DNA of 64,000 nucleotides. Origin: Ignelater luminosus (Eukaryota > Arthropoda > Insecta > Coleoptera > Elateridae). Where the stretch lies: the NCBI GenBank assembly GCA_011009095.1, contig VTPC01090575.1, positions 57,068-121,067 of the forward strand. Direction: 5' to 3'. Below the pieces are notes generated by a model. It did not search any database. It saw nothing but the letters and a program-made list of their open reading frames with translations, and was not told where the DNA came from. Positions 36,746-49,844 of the stretch are shown in pieces; the first letter of the stretch is position 1, and every line of letters starts with the position of its first letter. The position numbers were made by a program, and so were the translations under genes.

Positions 36746-37553
36746 TGTTTTTGTTTCTGTTATTATTTTCGTACGTTTGCTTATCATTACATACCCGGTG
36801 AACAGGGCTGGATTACTAATTCTTCTATTTATGAACAAATTTTAATGAAATTTGGCATTCCAGTTTTACGGGAAATGACAGCAACATTCGTTTTTTAAAT
36901 GGGACACCCAATATATTTTCACATGTATGGATTATACGTGAAATTCTGAATCCAATACACAAGTCTTCATTTGTTTTGCTTTTCATCCGCTTGTTCCAGG
37001 TAATGAGATTTCTAAGTTCTCTATTTGTTGACAATTATTTTCAGGACCTTTTTCCCTATAAAAGTCAAACAAAAAGTAGCTAAACTTGGAATCAGTTAAA
37101 TGTGTATAAAGTTATTTATCCAACAACTTACTTATCCCAATGAGGTGCTATTTAAAAAAATGAGATTATGAGCCTTTGGAAGTTTATATCGATGTCAGGC
37201 ACTTACATAAGTATAAAACAAATTTAATTTGAATTTCGATTCTCCTACCGTTACTTGATTAATTCTAAACAGTTTGGGTAACATTTCAGCCTTCTAGATT
37301 AAGACATAAAAGATTGAACTGTCAGTAACCACGGACATTTTTCGTAGAATCCAAATATGTAATAGTATACAGTGTGTCCTGTTTAAAATAAAACAAGTCG
37401 ATATTACTTTCACTGAAACTAGAAACAATATTAATGCATACATCTCACAAAATTGCATTGATTAACTATAATGTATTTTCCAGATTTTTTAAAAATCCGT
37501 TCATAAATAAAAGAATCAGAAATCCGTACTTATGACCTTGGTCACCCGGTATA
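36746..37553. other. Gene-free stretch
   Basis: No gene. At 37369-37551 a segment starts ACAGTGTGTCC and ends GGTCACCCGGT (reverse complement ACCGGGTGACC). It may be a small TIR element abutting the foldback MITE that follows, but the terminal match is weak. Confidence 0.35.
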
Positions 37554-38174
37554 CGGTGTGTCCAAGACAAGGATGCACAGCTTGGGGATCTTGGAAGCGG
37601 TAAGAGATACAGCATCGGTTAATTGGAAAGTTGGCTAATTGTAAGACATTTTTGTTGGTGTTTGCAAAATCTAGATATCTTGGATAGTTTCAGAAATATT
37701 TAAAAATAAAACTAGATTTTTCGATTTTCGTTATTATTTTTTCTTTTATTTATTTGAAGAGATATCGGAAAACTAAAACCACTTTTCCATTGCCACTTTT
37801 TGTTCTCTATTAAAATACGCTAACAAAATTCTTGTACAACGTTTCGGTTTCGAGTTACCATCATCAACCTCAATTTTTTAAACAGGCAAAAAACAATTGA
37901 AAATTGTTTTGGACGGTTCTTGTTATCACGATTCTAATGATGTAAACATCATAGGGTTATCAATATTATTCAAATAAATAAAAGAAAAAATTATAAGGAA
38001 TATCGAGAAACCTACTTTTTTTAAATATTTCTGAAACTAGCCAAGATATCTAGATTTTGCAAATACCAACAAAAAGGTCCTATAAATAGCCAACTTGTAA
38101 CCCATTTAACCTATCCTGAATCTCTTAGCGTTTCCAAGATCCGCATGCTGCGCATCCTTATCTTGTACACACTG
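37554..38174. mobile_element. Foldback MITE with arms of about 200 bp (621 bp)
   Basis: The left arm (about 37554-37757) and right arm (about 37975-38174) are imperfect inverted repeats over nearly their whole length. Outer ends are CGGTGTGTCCAAGACAAGG and, reverse-complemented, CAGTGTGTACAAGATAAGG. Well-conserved inner blocks include TTTGCAAAATCTAGATATCTTGG and TTTTCTTTTATTTATTTGAA-type sequence. TA flanks both ends (37552-37553 and 38175-38176). There is no coding capacity. The TA duplication and long TIRs suggest a non-autonomous Tc1/mariner relative. Confidence 0.88.
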
Positions 38175-38176
38175 TA

Positions 38177-41100
38177 TATTGATTATTTTTATGTTTAAGT
38201 TGCAAAAAGTTAAATTAGATTTTGTGATATATCGTTTTTTTTTTGAGACCAGTGATACATTTTTTAAGAGTTTCTACCGGACTCGAATCAAGATTTGGTT
38301 GCGCATTCCTGGTTTAGAGTCTTGGGAAAAAAGCCATTCACTGGTATTTGACTGTTTAAACGACTGACATCAACAAAATCTTACGAATTTCCAAAGAATC
38401 TACAGTTTGTAAGTTATAGTCCTCTGAAATTGAGCCCGGACTGCTTAGAACAGGAGTCGGCTACCAAATCTTATTTGGGCCCTATTGAAGGTTAAAAATG
38501 TGTCACAGGCAAGAAAAACGTTATGTCACGTTATTCAAATGCTTATTTATGTCAGGAGGGCCCAACTTTCATTAAATTGCAATTTAGTAGTAGTAAAATT
38601 TGCTGAAGTATTGACCTTTCTCTTGTTAACTGTGCTTATTGTAGGATAACAAAAGAGTAACTGCTTGAAAAACATTTGCAGCAGGGAGTAAGATCAACCG
38701 CTATACTTCCCATGCAAGGCAAACAGTAGCCCCGGTAAAATACGTACACGGGCCAATTTACACCTGGTGTCTATCCCTGGTCTAGAGTCCTATCACTTCT
38801 GTAAGTTGGCTGCTACTATCTCATTTCTAGTTTGTATAAAATTAAAAAGAAGAATCAACTAATACGAAAGATTTTCACCCATCACACGCCGATTTCAATA
38901 AATATTTGAAGGTAAGTTGAATTTTCATGTATAACAAGAATATATTTACCTTAATTAATTCCAAAACTTAAGTTTTATTGTTATTTAGCTTCAAACGTTA
39001 ATGAGATTTAGAGGTGATTTGCTAACTGACACGGTTTTAAAAACATTGCAAAAAAATATCATTGCTGTTGTTGCTTCGGTTTACTCTCTAGCTGAATATT
39101 TCTTTTGTCAAACATATTTAGCTTTATTAGTTTTCATCGCAACAATTGCTTGTATGACATTGCAAAGGAATTTCCAAAAAAATATCCCTGGCAGTCAGGA
39201 GATTAAGAGAATTAATTCTCAAAAAAAACGTTTCTAGCCTGTATTGCAAGAATGCCACTACTTAATTTGAACCGTTCTCTACATCACTTAAGTGAATTTC
39301 TTTTTTCTAAATTACGCTGACGTTTGAGAATTATGGTTTTCCTTGTCTTACACCCTGTAGATATTTCCTCTGAATTCTTTTAATTTTCTCTAAACACTGT
39401 CTTCTCTTTGGTACTTGGAATGCGTACACTATACAGTCTGCTTATTTTATCGCGTCACATAGAATTAGGCAACACATATTACAGATATTGGAAGTTCAGA
39501 GGTAAACTGTCATTAGTGTTATTCATTTCTTGATAAATAAGATCAAAGTTTCTTTATGATTGTAAAATCATCAGCCAAGAAGTTTTTGACGCCTATCTGT
39601 TGGCTCATTGTTTGGACTACAAATAGGGTAACGTACACGGACTTTTATTGTGTGAATATTCAGATGATTTTAACCGGTTTTAAGCGTTTACTCTTACTTG
39701 CATTAATACAATATGATTACAAAATATTTTTAGCTATATATTCTGGGTAGATATGTATACATACTATTGCAGCCGCTATCGTAGGATTATTTCCGTTACA
39801 AATAAATTTCCAAATTAGGTAATATTCAGCTTAATCTTAATGTGAAAATTTAACAATGCAATGGAAATTTAACAGAATTTTAATGTTTCTGATGCTTTTT
39901 TACAGAAAATTATGTCGAATCCAATCTAGCAACTGATCGTCTTTCTATAAAAAATAATTTTAATTTGTAACTGTTAATAAAAAACACATAAACTTCAGAC
40001 CTACTATATGGGTGTAAAACAAACCATTAACAAAGAGTTAAGTTGTTGGGTAGTCATCCCACTCATTTCGTCTGTTCGCCGTGACCTACTGAAACTTTCT
40101 GTGAATGGTCTTAATAAAATCTAATTTTATGATTAAGATTGTTTTGTGTTTACTGTTACTTCAAATAGAAATTTAAAAAAAAAACGAGTTTAAAATCGAT
40201 TTTAAGTTTTGAGAAAACTCAAAATCAGCAAGTCTTGCCTATTATTTCTCAATACCATAAATCATAATTTTTAAATTGACTATTCTCTGAATTTTGCATT
40301 TGAGTAGGAGAATTTAGCAACAGAGAGCTAGAATACGTAGGCAAACGTCTCAGATTATCAAAAGCGGATATTATTTTTTCCGTTGTATGTAATAAGCTGT
40401 GTTCTTTCATTAACTGAAGCAACAATCAGAGCTACTAAGTTGCAAAAAGAATCTTTTAGGTTGATGAAGTAATTATTTGCACGACGCGCTCATTTCTGCC
40501 ATCCGAACTGGATGTCTTTCTATAATAACCAAACAGCAAAAATAAATTGGTGTTTTCCAGTCTTACAAGTTTTCTGTGTATCAAAAACAACTGAATCAAT
40601 TACGATTATAATGGTCACTAATAAATGACCAACAACACATCCAGTACTGCCACTTTCTAAAGAAAAATTTTTGGGAGCTCCCAAGCATTGTTTCTCTTGG
40701 TCAAAGTTTAGTTCCGTTCCATCGGTATGCATCTATAGTGCCACTATGAGGGATTTCGTTCGGTATGATCACTCCTATCTGATCCTGCATACAGAACTTT
40801 CAAACAATTTTTTTTCTTTTGCAGTTTTGCTGCTAAAAAGTATTCTCTGGAAGAAAGAAGTAGAATTCTTATGTGTATTGAAGCCTGTGGTAATTATTTT
40901 CTGACTCTGGATAGCATTTTGTGATCACATGTCAGATATGAAAAACGCGCAAATAATCGTGAATCTCACATTATAGCATGTATACCAAATTGTACTCAAG
41001 TTAAAGCAAAATGAAATATTTATTCTCTTTCATAAAGAGAACTTTCTATTGAATTGTTAAAAGCAGACAGATTTTATTGAAACTAACGTTAGGCTGATTA

Positions 41101-42429
41101 AGCAGCACTCGTTTATTGTTAATTCCAATCATTTTGCTAAATAGTTGATCTATCATATATAGCTGAGGTGGACCAGATTTTCATCTCCCAAAAAAATCTA
41201 AATTTCACTCTATACAGTCTGCTCATTGTAGGCAACACATATCTAAGAAGCATGTTTTTCATAGATGACTTCGTAAGTGAACAAAATTTTCATTTTTTGG
41301 AAAGGATAGCCATAGAAAAATTCGATATACATATCAGTCTGCCATAAAGATGAAATTCCATTATCTGCAGTGTGTGTTGCCTATCCCTAAGCAAAGCAAT
41401 ACAATCAATGTAAAAACTGTACATGTGGCACTCCTGTAGTGAATGCAGTAAGTTATCGTTTGGTATGTATCCATATTATTATTTATTTATTTATTTTAAA
41501 CTAATAAATAAACGACGCAGAATTTTGTTAAAAAAATAAATGTAAATGAACGGTACTATACTTTTATCTGCTGATCGTCATACTATACCCCTATAGCCTT
41601 TTTTGGTTTGTTAGTCTTTTAATCCTCAAGATGGTATTTTTTGTGCGTAACACCCTAATGACATGATATAGTGTATGATTGATAGAACCGCACCTATGTA
41701 TGTTATACCTCATGCTAACGTACAGATGGGGTCATCAAAAAACAACATGTTACTGATGTTTTGCTGTTAATTGAAAAGTACGTCACAAACAGAAGCATAC
41801 AAAGTTCAGTTTATCATTCGATCTGTCATTGTAAAAATTGACGTGAAGTTTTGATTTATTTAATCACATATCTCTTTGGTTTTTCCTTATCGCAGAAGTA
41901 AGAGCTTTTAACAAAATCAACACAAGCTAGTAAATTTTAATTTGACATACGATTAGAAAAAAGAAACACCACTGCGCGTTTGACGTTATTTTTTGTTGAT
42001 TGTATGTAACTTAAAAAACACAAAGGTCTCATCTTCATCCAATATACAACGCAAAACTTCAATTTTTGTTTTCATGCGATGGAAAAGAAAACAAACGGGG
42101 ATCAGCTAAAATTACAGAATCCTTTTACGAAGACTTTAATCTGTGGATTGGTAAGACTTTTAAAGAGTTCTGGAGATCTTTGATCATTTTACAATTTGAC
42201 ACAAATCCATACTTGCAACTGACAATTCTTTTACATGAGACTTTTGCACATGCCCTTTTAAGTAAACAACAAATGTTTCATCTTCTTATTTTTTTTGGTT
42301 TTCAATCCATGTGATTTTTTGAGTTCCTTGCATAGTAATATAGAAGAGAATTGAACAAAGTCAAACTTTCTTATTTGTGGATTACTTTTGCAATTGTCTC
42401 AAATTTATTTAAAATTCATCAATTTTCAG
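38177..42429. other. Long gene-free stretch
   Basis: No supported gene. A short motif, TATACAGTCTGCT followed by AGGCAACACATAT, occurs at about 39429-39480 and again at 41213-41250, with GTGTGTTGCCTA in inverted orientation at about 41373. They look like pieces of an unrecognised small element. A plus-strand frame at 42066-42314 precedes the tandem duplication and is not recognised. Confidence 0.4.
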
Positions 42430-44600
42430 AAATAAGTAGATACCGCCTATTGTCGAGGCATGTCTTTATTATACACGACTTACTTAGTTTTGGAAATCCA
42501 GGAGGACTTATCAAAAGAGTAGAGCTGCTATTTGACGAAAGGTAACTAAAGCTAGACATTAGACACTAGACATTAACTTATGAACTCGTTATTCTTAAAG
42601 TTGATGTTTATCTATCATCCCATCAGAACCTTTTACAAAACTGCTAAAGAAAAGACATAATTACAAGCAAAACATAGAGACAACTAGATAGTTCTTATAC
42701 TTTTTGTAAACGTTTTCAAGCAATGCCCAAAATAAAATGTAAAATACCATGTTTGTTCCAGTTTTTACTCTATGATTTTTAGACTTTCAATTCAATCTTC
42801 TCCATAATTTTTCTTTACATTTGTTTAATTAAACATTTCATTAGGAGAGATTTCTAATATTTAATTTCTTGATTTTGATCTAATTCTTTTCTCTAGATAC
42901 GTAAATTTAATTGTCTCGTCATTTTGGCCAATAGCACCATACCTTACATCGGTTTTCATTTTTGATTTAGCGGTTCCAATCATACCTTTTATTATAACAT
43001 TTATATTAACTGAAAAATCAAAATAAAATAGGAAATTTAAACAAACCTTTCTAAAGAGTATGGTAAAAAGTGAGATTTTCACAAAATACCTATACCATCG
43101 ACACTTTGCCTTCTAACATCTCCCATGCCTCCCAAATAATGACTTACCATGAAGGACAAAACTTTTTACATATTTAAAAATTCTTTATGGGGGTTATTCT
43201 AAAGAAATTTTGTTTGCTATTCTGAACTATCTAATTTCATAACAATCTCATGGTTCACAATAACGGACAAAAACAAACTTTACAAAACTTTTTTACGGAT
43301 TTGTTTTATAAACGAATTCCTTCGGCCCTTACTATGTGCCTTACGACTTGATCTTCATTATTTTGGTATATGCGTTTTGTGGATTTTTTCTAACCAATAT
43401 CGATTCGATGGTTATCTAATACCTCTAAACTCCCGCATTTAATAGATAGCTAAGTATTTATCTATCAATTCTGAAGGTTTTATCTTGATCAGACTATTGT
43501 TAATCTGATTATGATTAGTACTCTATATTTAAATTCATTGGTGTCAACAATGAAACACGCTCAAATAAATATACTACGTAAACAGCTAAGTAATACAAGA
43601 TCATACATTCATAAAATTTCAATACAGATTACGTCACTACATAGCATTAACCTACTACGTACTACTACTACTGCTTTGAACTACATTAAAGCGTAACTTG
43701 TCAATAGTAACGCTACAAACAATTTTCCACGTGATGGCCATGAAAGCGGCCCTTAATATGAACGCACATTTACCTTCTCGGTTGTTTCAAAATCGTTTTA
43801 TTTTTACTACCTAATTTACTCTTTTTCTCGTATGTAGTTTCTTTCTGAACACAAGGTTAGAACAAATGTCAACAATTAAGGTATACAAGTGTTCAAAACT
43901 CTTGATTTTAAACTCATTGAAATAATCGTTGGAAATGGATCTCACCCCATCTGCAAGCACTAACTTCCAAAATAAATTCTCCATGCGCAAAAACCATAAC
44001 ACTACGTGCATATAGAAGAAGTCATTTCGGTGTTTTTTTCTTTAAGCGGTCAGTAGATGCTTACGAAAGCAAAGACCTGTTTCTTCTATAATATGGTCCT
44101 CTAACATGCTTTAAAAAATTGACCGAACAGATAGCATATCAATGAATAAACCTCAGCAAAAAATCATGTGGAGTCATGAAAAGTCAATCTTCAAAGACTT
44201 AAGTTTAAGGAAGGCTATCAAAATGAACAAATAATTGAATATCTTTTCAGTTTGATTGATTGTCATTTTTTATACCAAAAACAATCAACATAACTGCCAT
44301 GTTCTATGAGTTTGTTGAGATATATCGGTGCATACGTGAATGAGCAGGTTTGACGTCGATCTAAGTGTGGTTTCTAATGCAATGGATGCCACTGAGCTTG
44401 AACGATGCTTTCGGACTTCAACTTAAGATACAACTTAAACAGATTTCTGGGTTGTACTTTAAACAAAAAAATTGCTTGCAGTTTAGTTTCTTCTTGCTGT
44501 GGTAGCTTGTTCAAGTTATATTTAGTACATATCCTGCTTTCAGCAATAAAGATATAGTCACTTTACACTCATTGCGCTATAGAAAGAACCAAGAAAATCG
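42430..44600 (+). repeat. Copy A of an old direct duplication
   Basis: Blocks in this segment recur in the same order and orientation at 45325-46820. Examples: GACTTACTTAGTTTTGGAA (42478 and 45364), GAACTCGTTATTCTTAAAGTTG against GAACTTGTTATTCTTGAAGTTG (about 42580 and 45488), a long block around AGTACTCTATATTTAAATTCATTGG (about 43516 and 45829), CAGCAAAAAATCATG (about 44155 and 46308) and GTCACTTTACACTCATTGCG (about 44555 and 46772). Copy A is about 0.7 kb longer, mostly at 42620-43090. By eye the aligned blocks are roughly 75-80% identical. No gene is recognised in it. Confidence 0.8.
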
Positions 44601-45324
44601 TGAGTATTAAATTGTGCTTTCTATGTATGTTATCTAAATCTATTTTGACAGTTTGCAGCTTCAAGAGATCAACTATTACAGTTTAGGTAACACTATAAGT
44701 CACAAAGTATAGCCATTGATAATTAAGGAAATCAAGGAACACCTACTATTAGAGAAAAAACATAAGATCTAAAAAAGGATTCCGTGGTAGATATTCCAGG
44801 TAACAAGATAAAGACAAAAATCAGCAAATACAGAACAACAAATGTAATTTGTGCAAAAAGTTGGTTAAGACGATAGATCAGTTATTGCAGTTATGTAAAG
44901 AAATTATTTAGACAAAAAAAGAAAGTGTATAACCATAACTGAAGCACATAGAAAGATTTAGCAGAAGCAAAGGGGAAGAAGCGGTTTAAAATAAATATAT
45001 CAAAGTAGTCACTATATCGCTTTTCATAATGACTTCCATTTGATTTCTATGACTTCTCTAGGTCCAACCATTCAAATTATGTTGTTTTTGTATTATAAGC
45101 ACTGCTTGTATAGGCACTTTAATAAACACAAACTACATCATAAATGCTGCAGATGCTTTAAGGTTTCAAAATTTGAAAAAACTTGTTTCAAGTTAAGATC
45201 AAACAACTTTACTTTGGCGTATATGAGCGAGGGAGAATTTGTGAGGCAGCCATGCAATAGGCAGAAGAAGGCTCTCTTTAATTGGTAAAAAGTATGTCTG
45301 ACTTCAGCATTCTTGGCTTTTTTA
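44601..45324. other. Spacer between the two duplicated copies
   Basis: AT-rich; no gene recognised. The 82-codon plus frame at 45040-45288 is Cys/His/Lys-rich but matches no zinc-binding pattern I can name. Confidence 0.35.
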
Positions 45325-46820
45325 AAATTTTTATATTGTCCGTGCCTACGTTAATATATACATGACTTACTTAGTTTTGGAAGTTCAGTCCTATGAATAA
45401 TTTTTAGAACACTCCGACTTTCTAAAAGACTACACCTGCTATTTGATAAAATTTATCTAAAGTTATACATTGAGCTACAAATATACGAACTTGTTATTCT
45501 TGAAGTTGGATTACAATTGATGTTTGCTTGTCACAGACATAGGCATTGTTTCTCGTGACAATGACGGTCTATACCTGACCATTGTCTTTTTACATCTCTA
45601 CATGTCCATCAAATAATAACTTATAAAGAACACAATTTACTAAAAATTTCTTACATGCCAAAAGTATGACATGATCTCAATCACTGCGCAAATGACGTCA
45701 ATATCTTTTTCAATATGGGTATCGATCGGATGTTATCTGATATCTCTAAGCTTTTGCTTTTAAAATTTAGCTATAGATTTTGAAACTCTTGTCTTCCTTA
45801 AATTTTTGTTAATCTTGGTGGTGAATAGTGCTCTATGCTTAAATCCATCATTGTCAAAGATGAAGCACACCTAAATAAATATATGTATGTAAACAGCTAA
45901 ATACATTCATAGAATTTCAATGCAAATTACGTCATTGCATGGCTTCAACCTACAACTAGTACTCTGTGCATCAAAGCGCCTTATACTTTTCTTGAGATCA
46001 CAACTTTTCACGATATTTATTATAACGCTAACCAGGCTTTTTGGTTTTTAAACTTATTGAAGTAATCATTGGGGATAGATTTTAGTCACTAACTTCTAAA
46101 ATAAATTTTTCATTTTCATTTCATCATTAGAAAAAGCCCTTCCTAGGCTTCTTTCATATGGAAAACATAGGCTTGTTTGATCTAAATATGATTCTTTGGG
46201 GAAACTTTTTTTGTTCTTAAAAACTTTTATAATATGGTCTTAACACGTATCAAAAGATTGATTGTTCAAAAGCAGAAAATAAACAGATAGAGATGAATAA
46301 CTCCCAGCAAAAATCATGAGCAGTCACGAAGAATCAATCTCCGAAGGCTTAAGTTTAAGGGCGCTGTACAAATGAACAAATAAATAGATATCCTTTGTGT
46401 TTGACCGGTACATACGTGGATGAGGAGGTTTAGTGTCGTTCCAGGTGCGATTTCTGAGGCGATGGCTACCACTGAGTGAGCTTGAGCGCTGATATGCTCT
46501 TTCGGTTAAATACTGCTATTTGAGTTTTTTTTTTACATTTCTTGAATAATGTCAACTATGACTGAAGACACTTTACAGTTAGAGGCAATACAATTTTACT
46601 ATTGTTATATTAACCTTACCTTATTGACTGTTTTGGTCATCTTTTGTTAGTCATTTATGCATCTACTGTGATTCTAGGAATTCTAGAGATAAAGTCGAGA
46701 CTTAATAAAACGTCTGGCTGTACTGATACTATCATAGGTTGTATGCCCTGCTTTTAAGTAATAAAAGTATGGTCACTTCACACTCATTGTGCTACAGAAA
46801 AAGGTAAGGAAATCGTACCA
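45325..46820 (+). repeat. Copy B of an old direct duplication
   Basis: Collinear with 42430-44600 (see that entry) but shorter. The same order of conserved blocks argues for a tandem segmental duplication rather than two insertions of a known mobile element, although an unclassified element in two copies cannot be excluded. Confidence 0.8.
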
Positions 46821-47187
46821 ATCGTGCTTTGTACATACAATTTTTTTTTTATTTAAATCAATTTGCAACCCAACCTTAGAACTGATAACACCGATAAACA
46901 AAGATTTTGTTACAGGAACAATCTTGGCTGATTCTTATGTAATTTTGCCTGCTGAATCCGGATATGTCAATCTGTCCATCACCCACTATTTTTTTGTAAT
47001 TGTTGGTTTTTACCCCATATTAGCATATCCTGCCATTTATATTTATTGTTTTGAATTTCTAATTCTCGGAACCGCTTTAAACCACAATACTTCTTAATTA
47101 AGCATTTCTATTCACCCAATAACGAATTAGTTTGGATAAATCTGATTTTGGGGGCTAATTAGGAATTAATGGAATTTATTAGACAAG
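46821..47187. other. Unassigned stretch
   Basis: A plus-strand frame (46789-47097) crosses the end of copy B and is hydrophobic near its C-terminus. I do not recognise it and would not call it a gene. Confidence 0.35.
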
Positions 47188-48147
47188 GGGACAAGAATAT
47201 GCACATTCCGTAGTAGGCAGCAAGAACTGCAGCATTTGTTTTCAGAACAACATAACCTGGTATTCTATAATGATGTCAACGCTTTAGGCCAGCATCACAA
47301 TCCAGAAGAGTGGAGACTCTTTATAGACACCTCAAAAACGAGCCTTACAACTGTTCTCCTTCATAATGGAAATGCAAATCCTTCTATTTCCATTGCTCAT
47401 GCTGTCCACATGAAGGAGTCTTATGAAAGCATGAAGCTACTACTGGATAAACCAGAATACCAGAGATTTCAATTCCAAATTTGTGCAGATTTAAAAGTTG
47501 TAGCCCTAGTACTGGGTTTACAGTTGAGGTACACGAAATGTTGCTGTTCTGTGTGAGTAGGATACTAGGGACAAGAAAAAGTCATTATATTAAGAAGCAA
47601 TGGCCAGAAAGAAGCAACCTTACTCCTGGAATTAAGAATGTCATTTGCAAATCTCTCGTTAACTCTGAGAAAATTCTGCTGCCTCCTTTTCTCATCAAGT
47701 TGGGATTGATGAAAAATTTCGTAAAAGCGATGAACAAAGATAGTGAAGGTTTCCTTTATTTAAAAAACAAGTTTCCCAAGAAAGAATATTTGTGAGGCCC
47801 CAAATGAAAGATGCCAGTTTCGACAATACCTTAGATGAAAGAAAGGCACGTGCTTGGCAGTCCCTCAAAACTGTGGTGACAAACTTCCTCGGGAATACAA
47901 AAGCTGAAAACTATGAACAGATGGTTGACAAAGATTTGGGAGTAAATATGCCCCTGAAGATTCACCTCCTCCACATCTGGATTTTTTCTTAAACAATCTT
48001 GGTGATGTAAGTAATGAACATGGCGAGAGATTTCGCCAAGATATTGTCCAGATTGAATCGCTCTACAACGGAAAATGGGGTGAAAACATGCTTGCCGACT
48101 ACTGCTGGGACCTTAAAAGAGATGCACTAGAAACGAAATACAGGTGA
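47188..48147 (+). pseudogene. Pseudogene of an insect repeat-protein family, frameshifted
   Basis: The translation reads almost continuously if the frame is changed three times (near 47530, near 47790 and at about 47975). Blocks in order: HNPEEWRLFIDTSKTSLTTVLLHNG-type sequence, HAVHMKESYESMKLLLD, ICADLKVVALVLGLQ, HYIKKQWPERSNLTPG, LPPFLIKLGLMKNFVKAM, ARAWQSLKTVVTNFLGN, MPLKIHLLH, GDVSNEHGERFRQDI and MLADYCWDLKRDA, ending in TGA at 48145-48147. I know this as the C-terminal part of an uncharacterised protein family present in many near-identical copies in some insect genomes, probably carried by a mobile element; its biochemical function is not known to me. The N-terminal half is missing here. 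Confidence 0.7.
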
Positions 48148-49599
48148 AAGTCGAATAGAAATATGTTTTGTAAATAAATTATCTTATATTACTTATGTAT
48201 CTTTATTATTCCATAAAAAATTAAAATTTCTGAAATTGCGAGCGCGTTTTGAAAAGCAGATTCGGAATCAGTGGGAGAAATCACCCTCTTTAGTCTATGT
48301 GACATTCAAAAAGTTTTGTATATTAGTGTAATTAAGGAAATCAAGAAGTGTCCGCCAAAAAGAATTTTTTCGTGTCATATGGTACACAAAAATAATTATT
48401 AAAGAATAGCAACCCAAAATTATTTTTGGATGCTTTATACATTACTACCAGTTAGCGATGAGTCATTTAGATTATTTGTAAATCCGACCCTGTTCAAAGT
48501 ACGCTATTATTATAAAATATACGGGCTTTCATGTAGTTTTATTTTAAGATGTAAATGAAAAAAGTTTATTCCCTTGTCTTTAGTTTATAATAATACTAGA
48601 TGCAGGAAATATAAAAGTTTTTCGATTTTCGTTATTTTTATAATTTTATTTTTAACGTAACAATTTTTATTCTGTTTAAGATAAAATTAATGTAGACGTG
48701 TTTTTCGTGTAACTGAAAATAATAACATTGACATTGACATTACAAATCAGGTCACTCAATATCAAGTACCATCATTTGTCTTTAATCAATAGGAGAGGAC
48801 ATCCTTATAAATTATTACATTACCTCTATTACAGTATCACATTATCGTTCATACAGTACTTGTTCTACCGCAAGAAGATTGAACTTTGCATTTTAAAAGC
48901 TAAAACGTCTTTATTTTTAGTTTAATATTTTAATGGCAATTTAGAAAGGGAAGTTAAAATGAACGTTTCATCTCTTCAAATATACAAGAAGCACCTAGCC
49001 AACAGGTTCAGTTGCCTGCTTTGACCCCTGACGTCACTATCGTAGAAGAAAGGACAACAATGCAAAAAGAACTAACTTTGTTAGAAAGCAAAAATATAAA
49101 TTCATTTTTTGTTAATTATTTCCTTCTCTTTCTGTTTTTCGCTTTAATAAATTTTCTAGCACGTTTTTCTGATAAGATTTCCAATTAAGTTTAATAACTT
49201 GATTGTTTTACGTTTTGTAACAATCAGTCATTAGCATTGTTTTGCTGACTAGTTAAGAAAGCTGATATTCAATTGTTAACATTCGTTTTGAGACAAAACA
49301 GTGTACAACTTAAAAACACGAAATCCAAAACAAATGACCTTATGTTCATTAGCGTAGGTTCGTGACCTAATGTTTTATATGTATGGCATAAGCGATAATG
49401 ACTTATTGGAAGGATATGGATACAACAACCGCCCACGAAATTCAATACGTGGCTTCGTGCGATGCAAAAACGTGCAAAGCGACAGCAGAGGGCCCATTTG
49501 TAAAACATTAAACATTAACAGTCGGTCTCGCGAGCAAGCTAACACGAGTGAGTCATAACTGTCGCACGGAACACCAAAAAAATCATCCATCGGCACATT
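48148..49599. other. Gene-free stretch upstream of the host gene
   Basis: No supported gene. The frames at 49269-49623 lie in the region where composition rises toward the promoter of the next gene and are probably incidental. Confidence 0.4.
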
Positions 49600-49844
49600 C
49601 TTAGAGGTTTTATTGTTGTGCATACCGGTTGCTTCGTTTGTTTAGAGTTAGTCCGTCCGTATCGCAGGAGGCCAGGTGCGCGCGGCACGCGAAAATACGT
49701 TGGTCTTTTGTTATAACGTTGTGGATTAGTCTTTGACGAAGCGGAAAGTACGGAAGACGCGAATTGTAGTTCTTGTGTTAATTTCCGGGTGATTTTTGTT
49801 CTTGTTTATAATTTTACTAGACAACAACAATTCCGTTAATAAAA
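49600..49844 (+). promoter_or_regulatory. Probable promoter/5' UTR of the secreted-protein gene
   Basis: Base composition turns GC- and CpG-richer (49640-49760, including GCGCGCGGCACGCG) immediately upstream of the gene and falls again at the start codon. An AGTCCGTCCG-containing segment at about 49650 could hold the transcription start, but no TATA box is evident and the exact start is not defined. Confidence 0.4.

Noticed and set aside
43811..44011. Gustatory-receptor exon on the minus strand (frame around FEHLYTLIVDICSNLV)
   Set aside because: The resemblance is limited to a short hydrophobic stretch; the conserved C-terminal receptor motif is absent and copy B does not preserve the frame.
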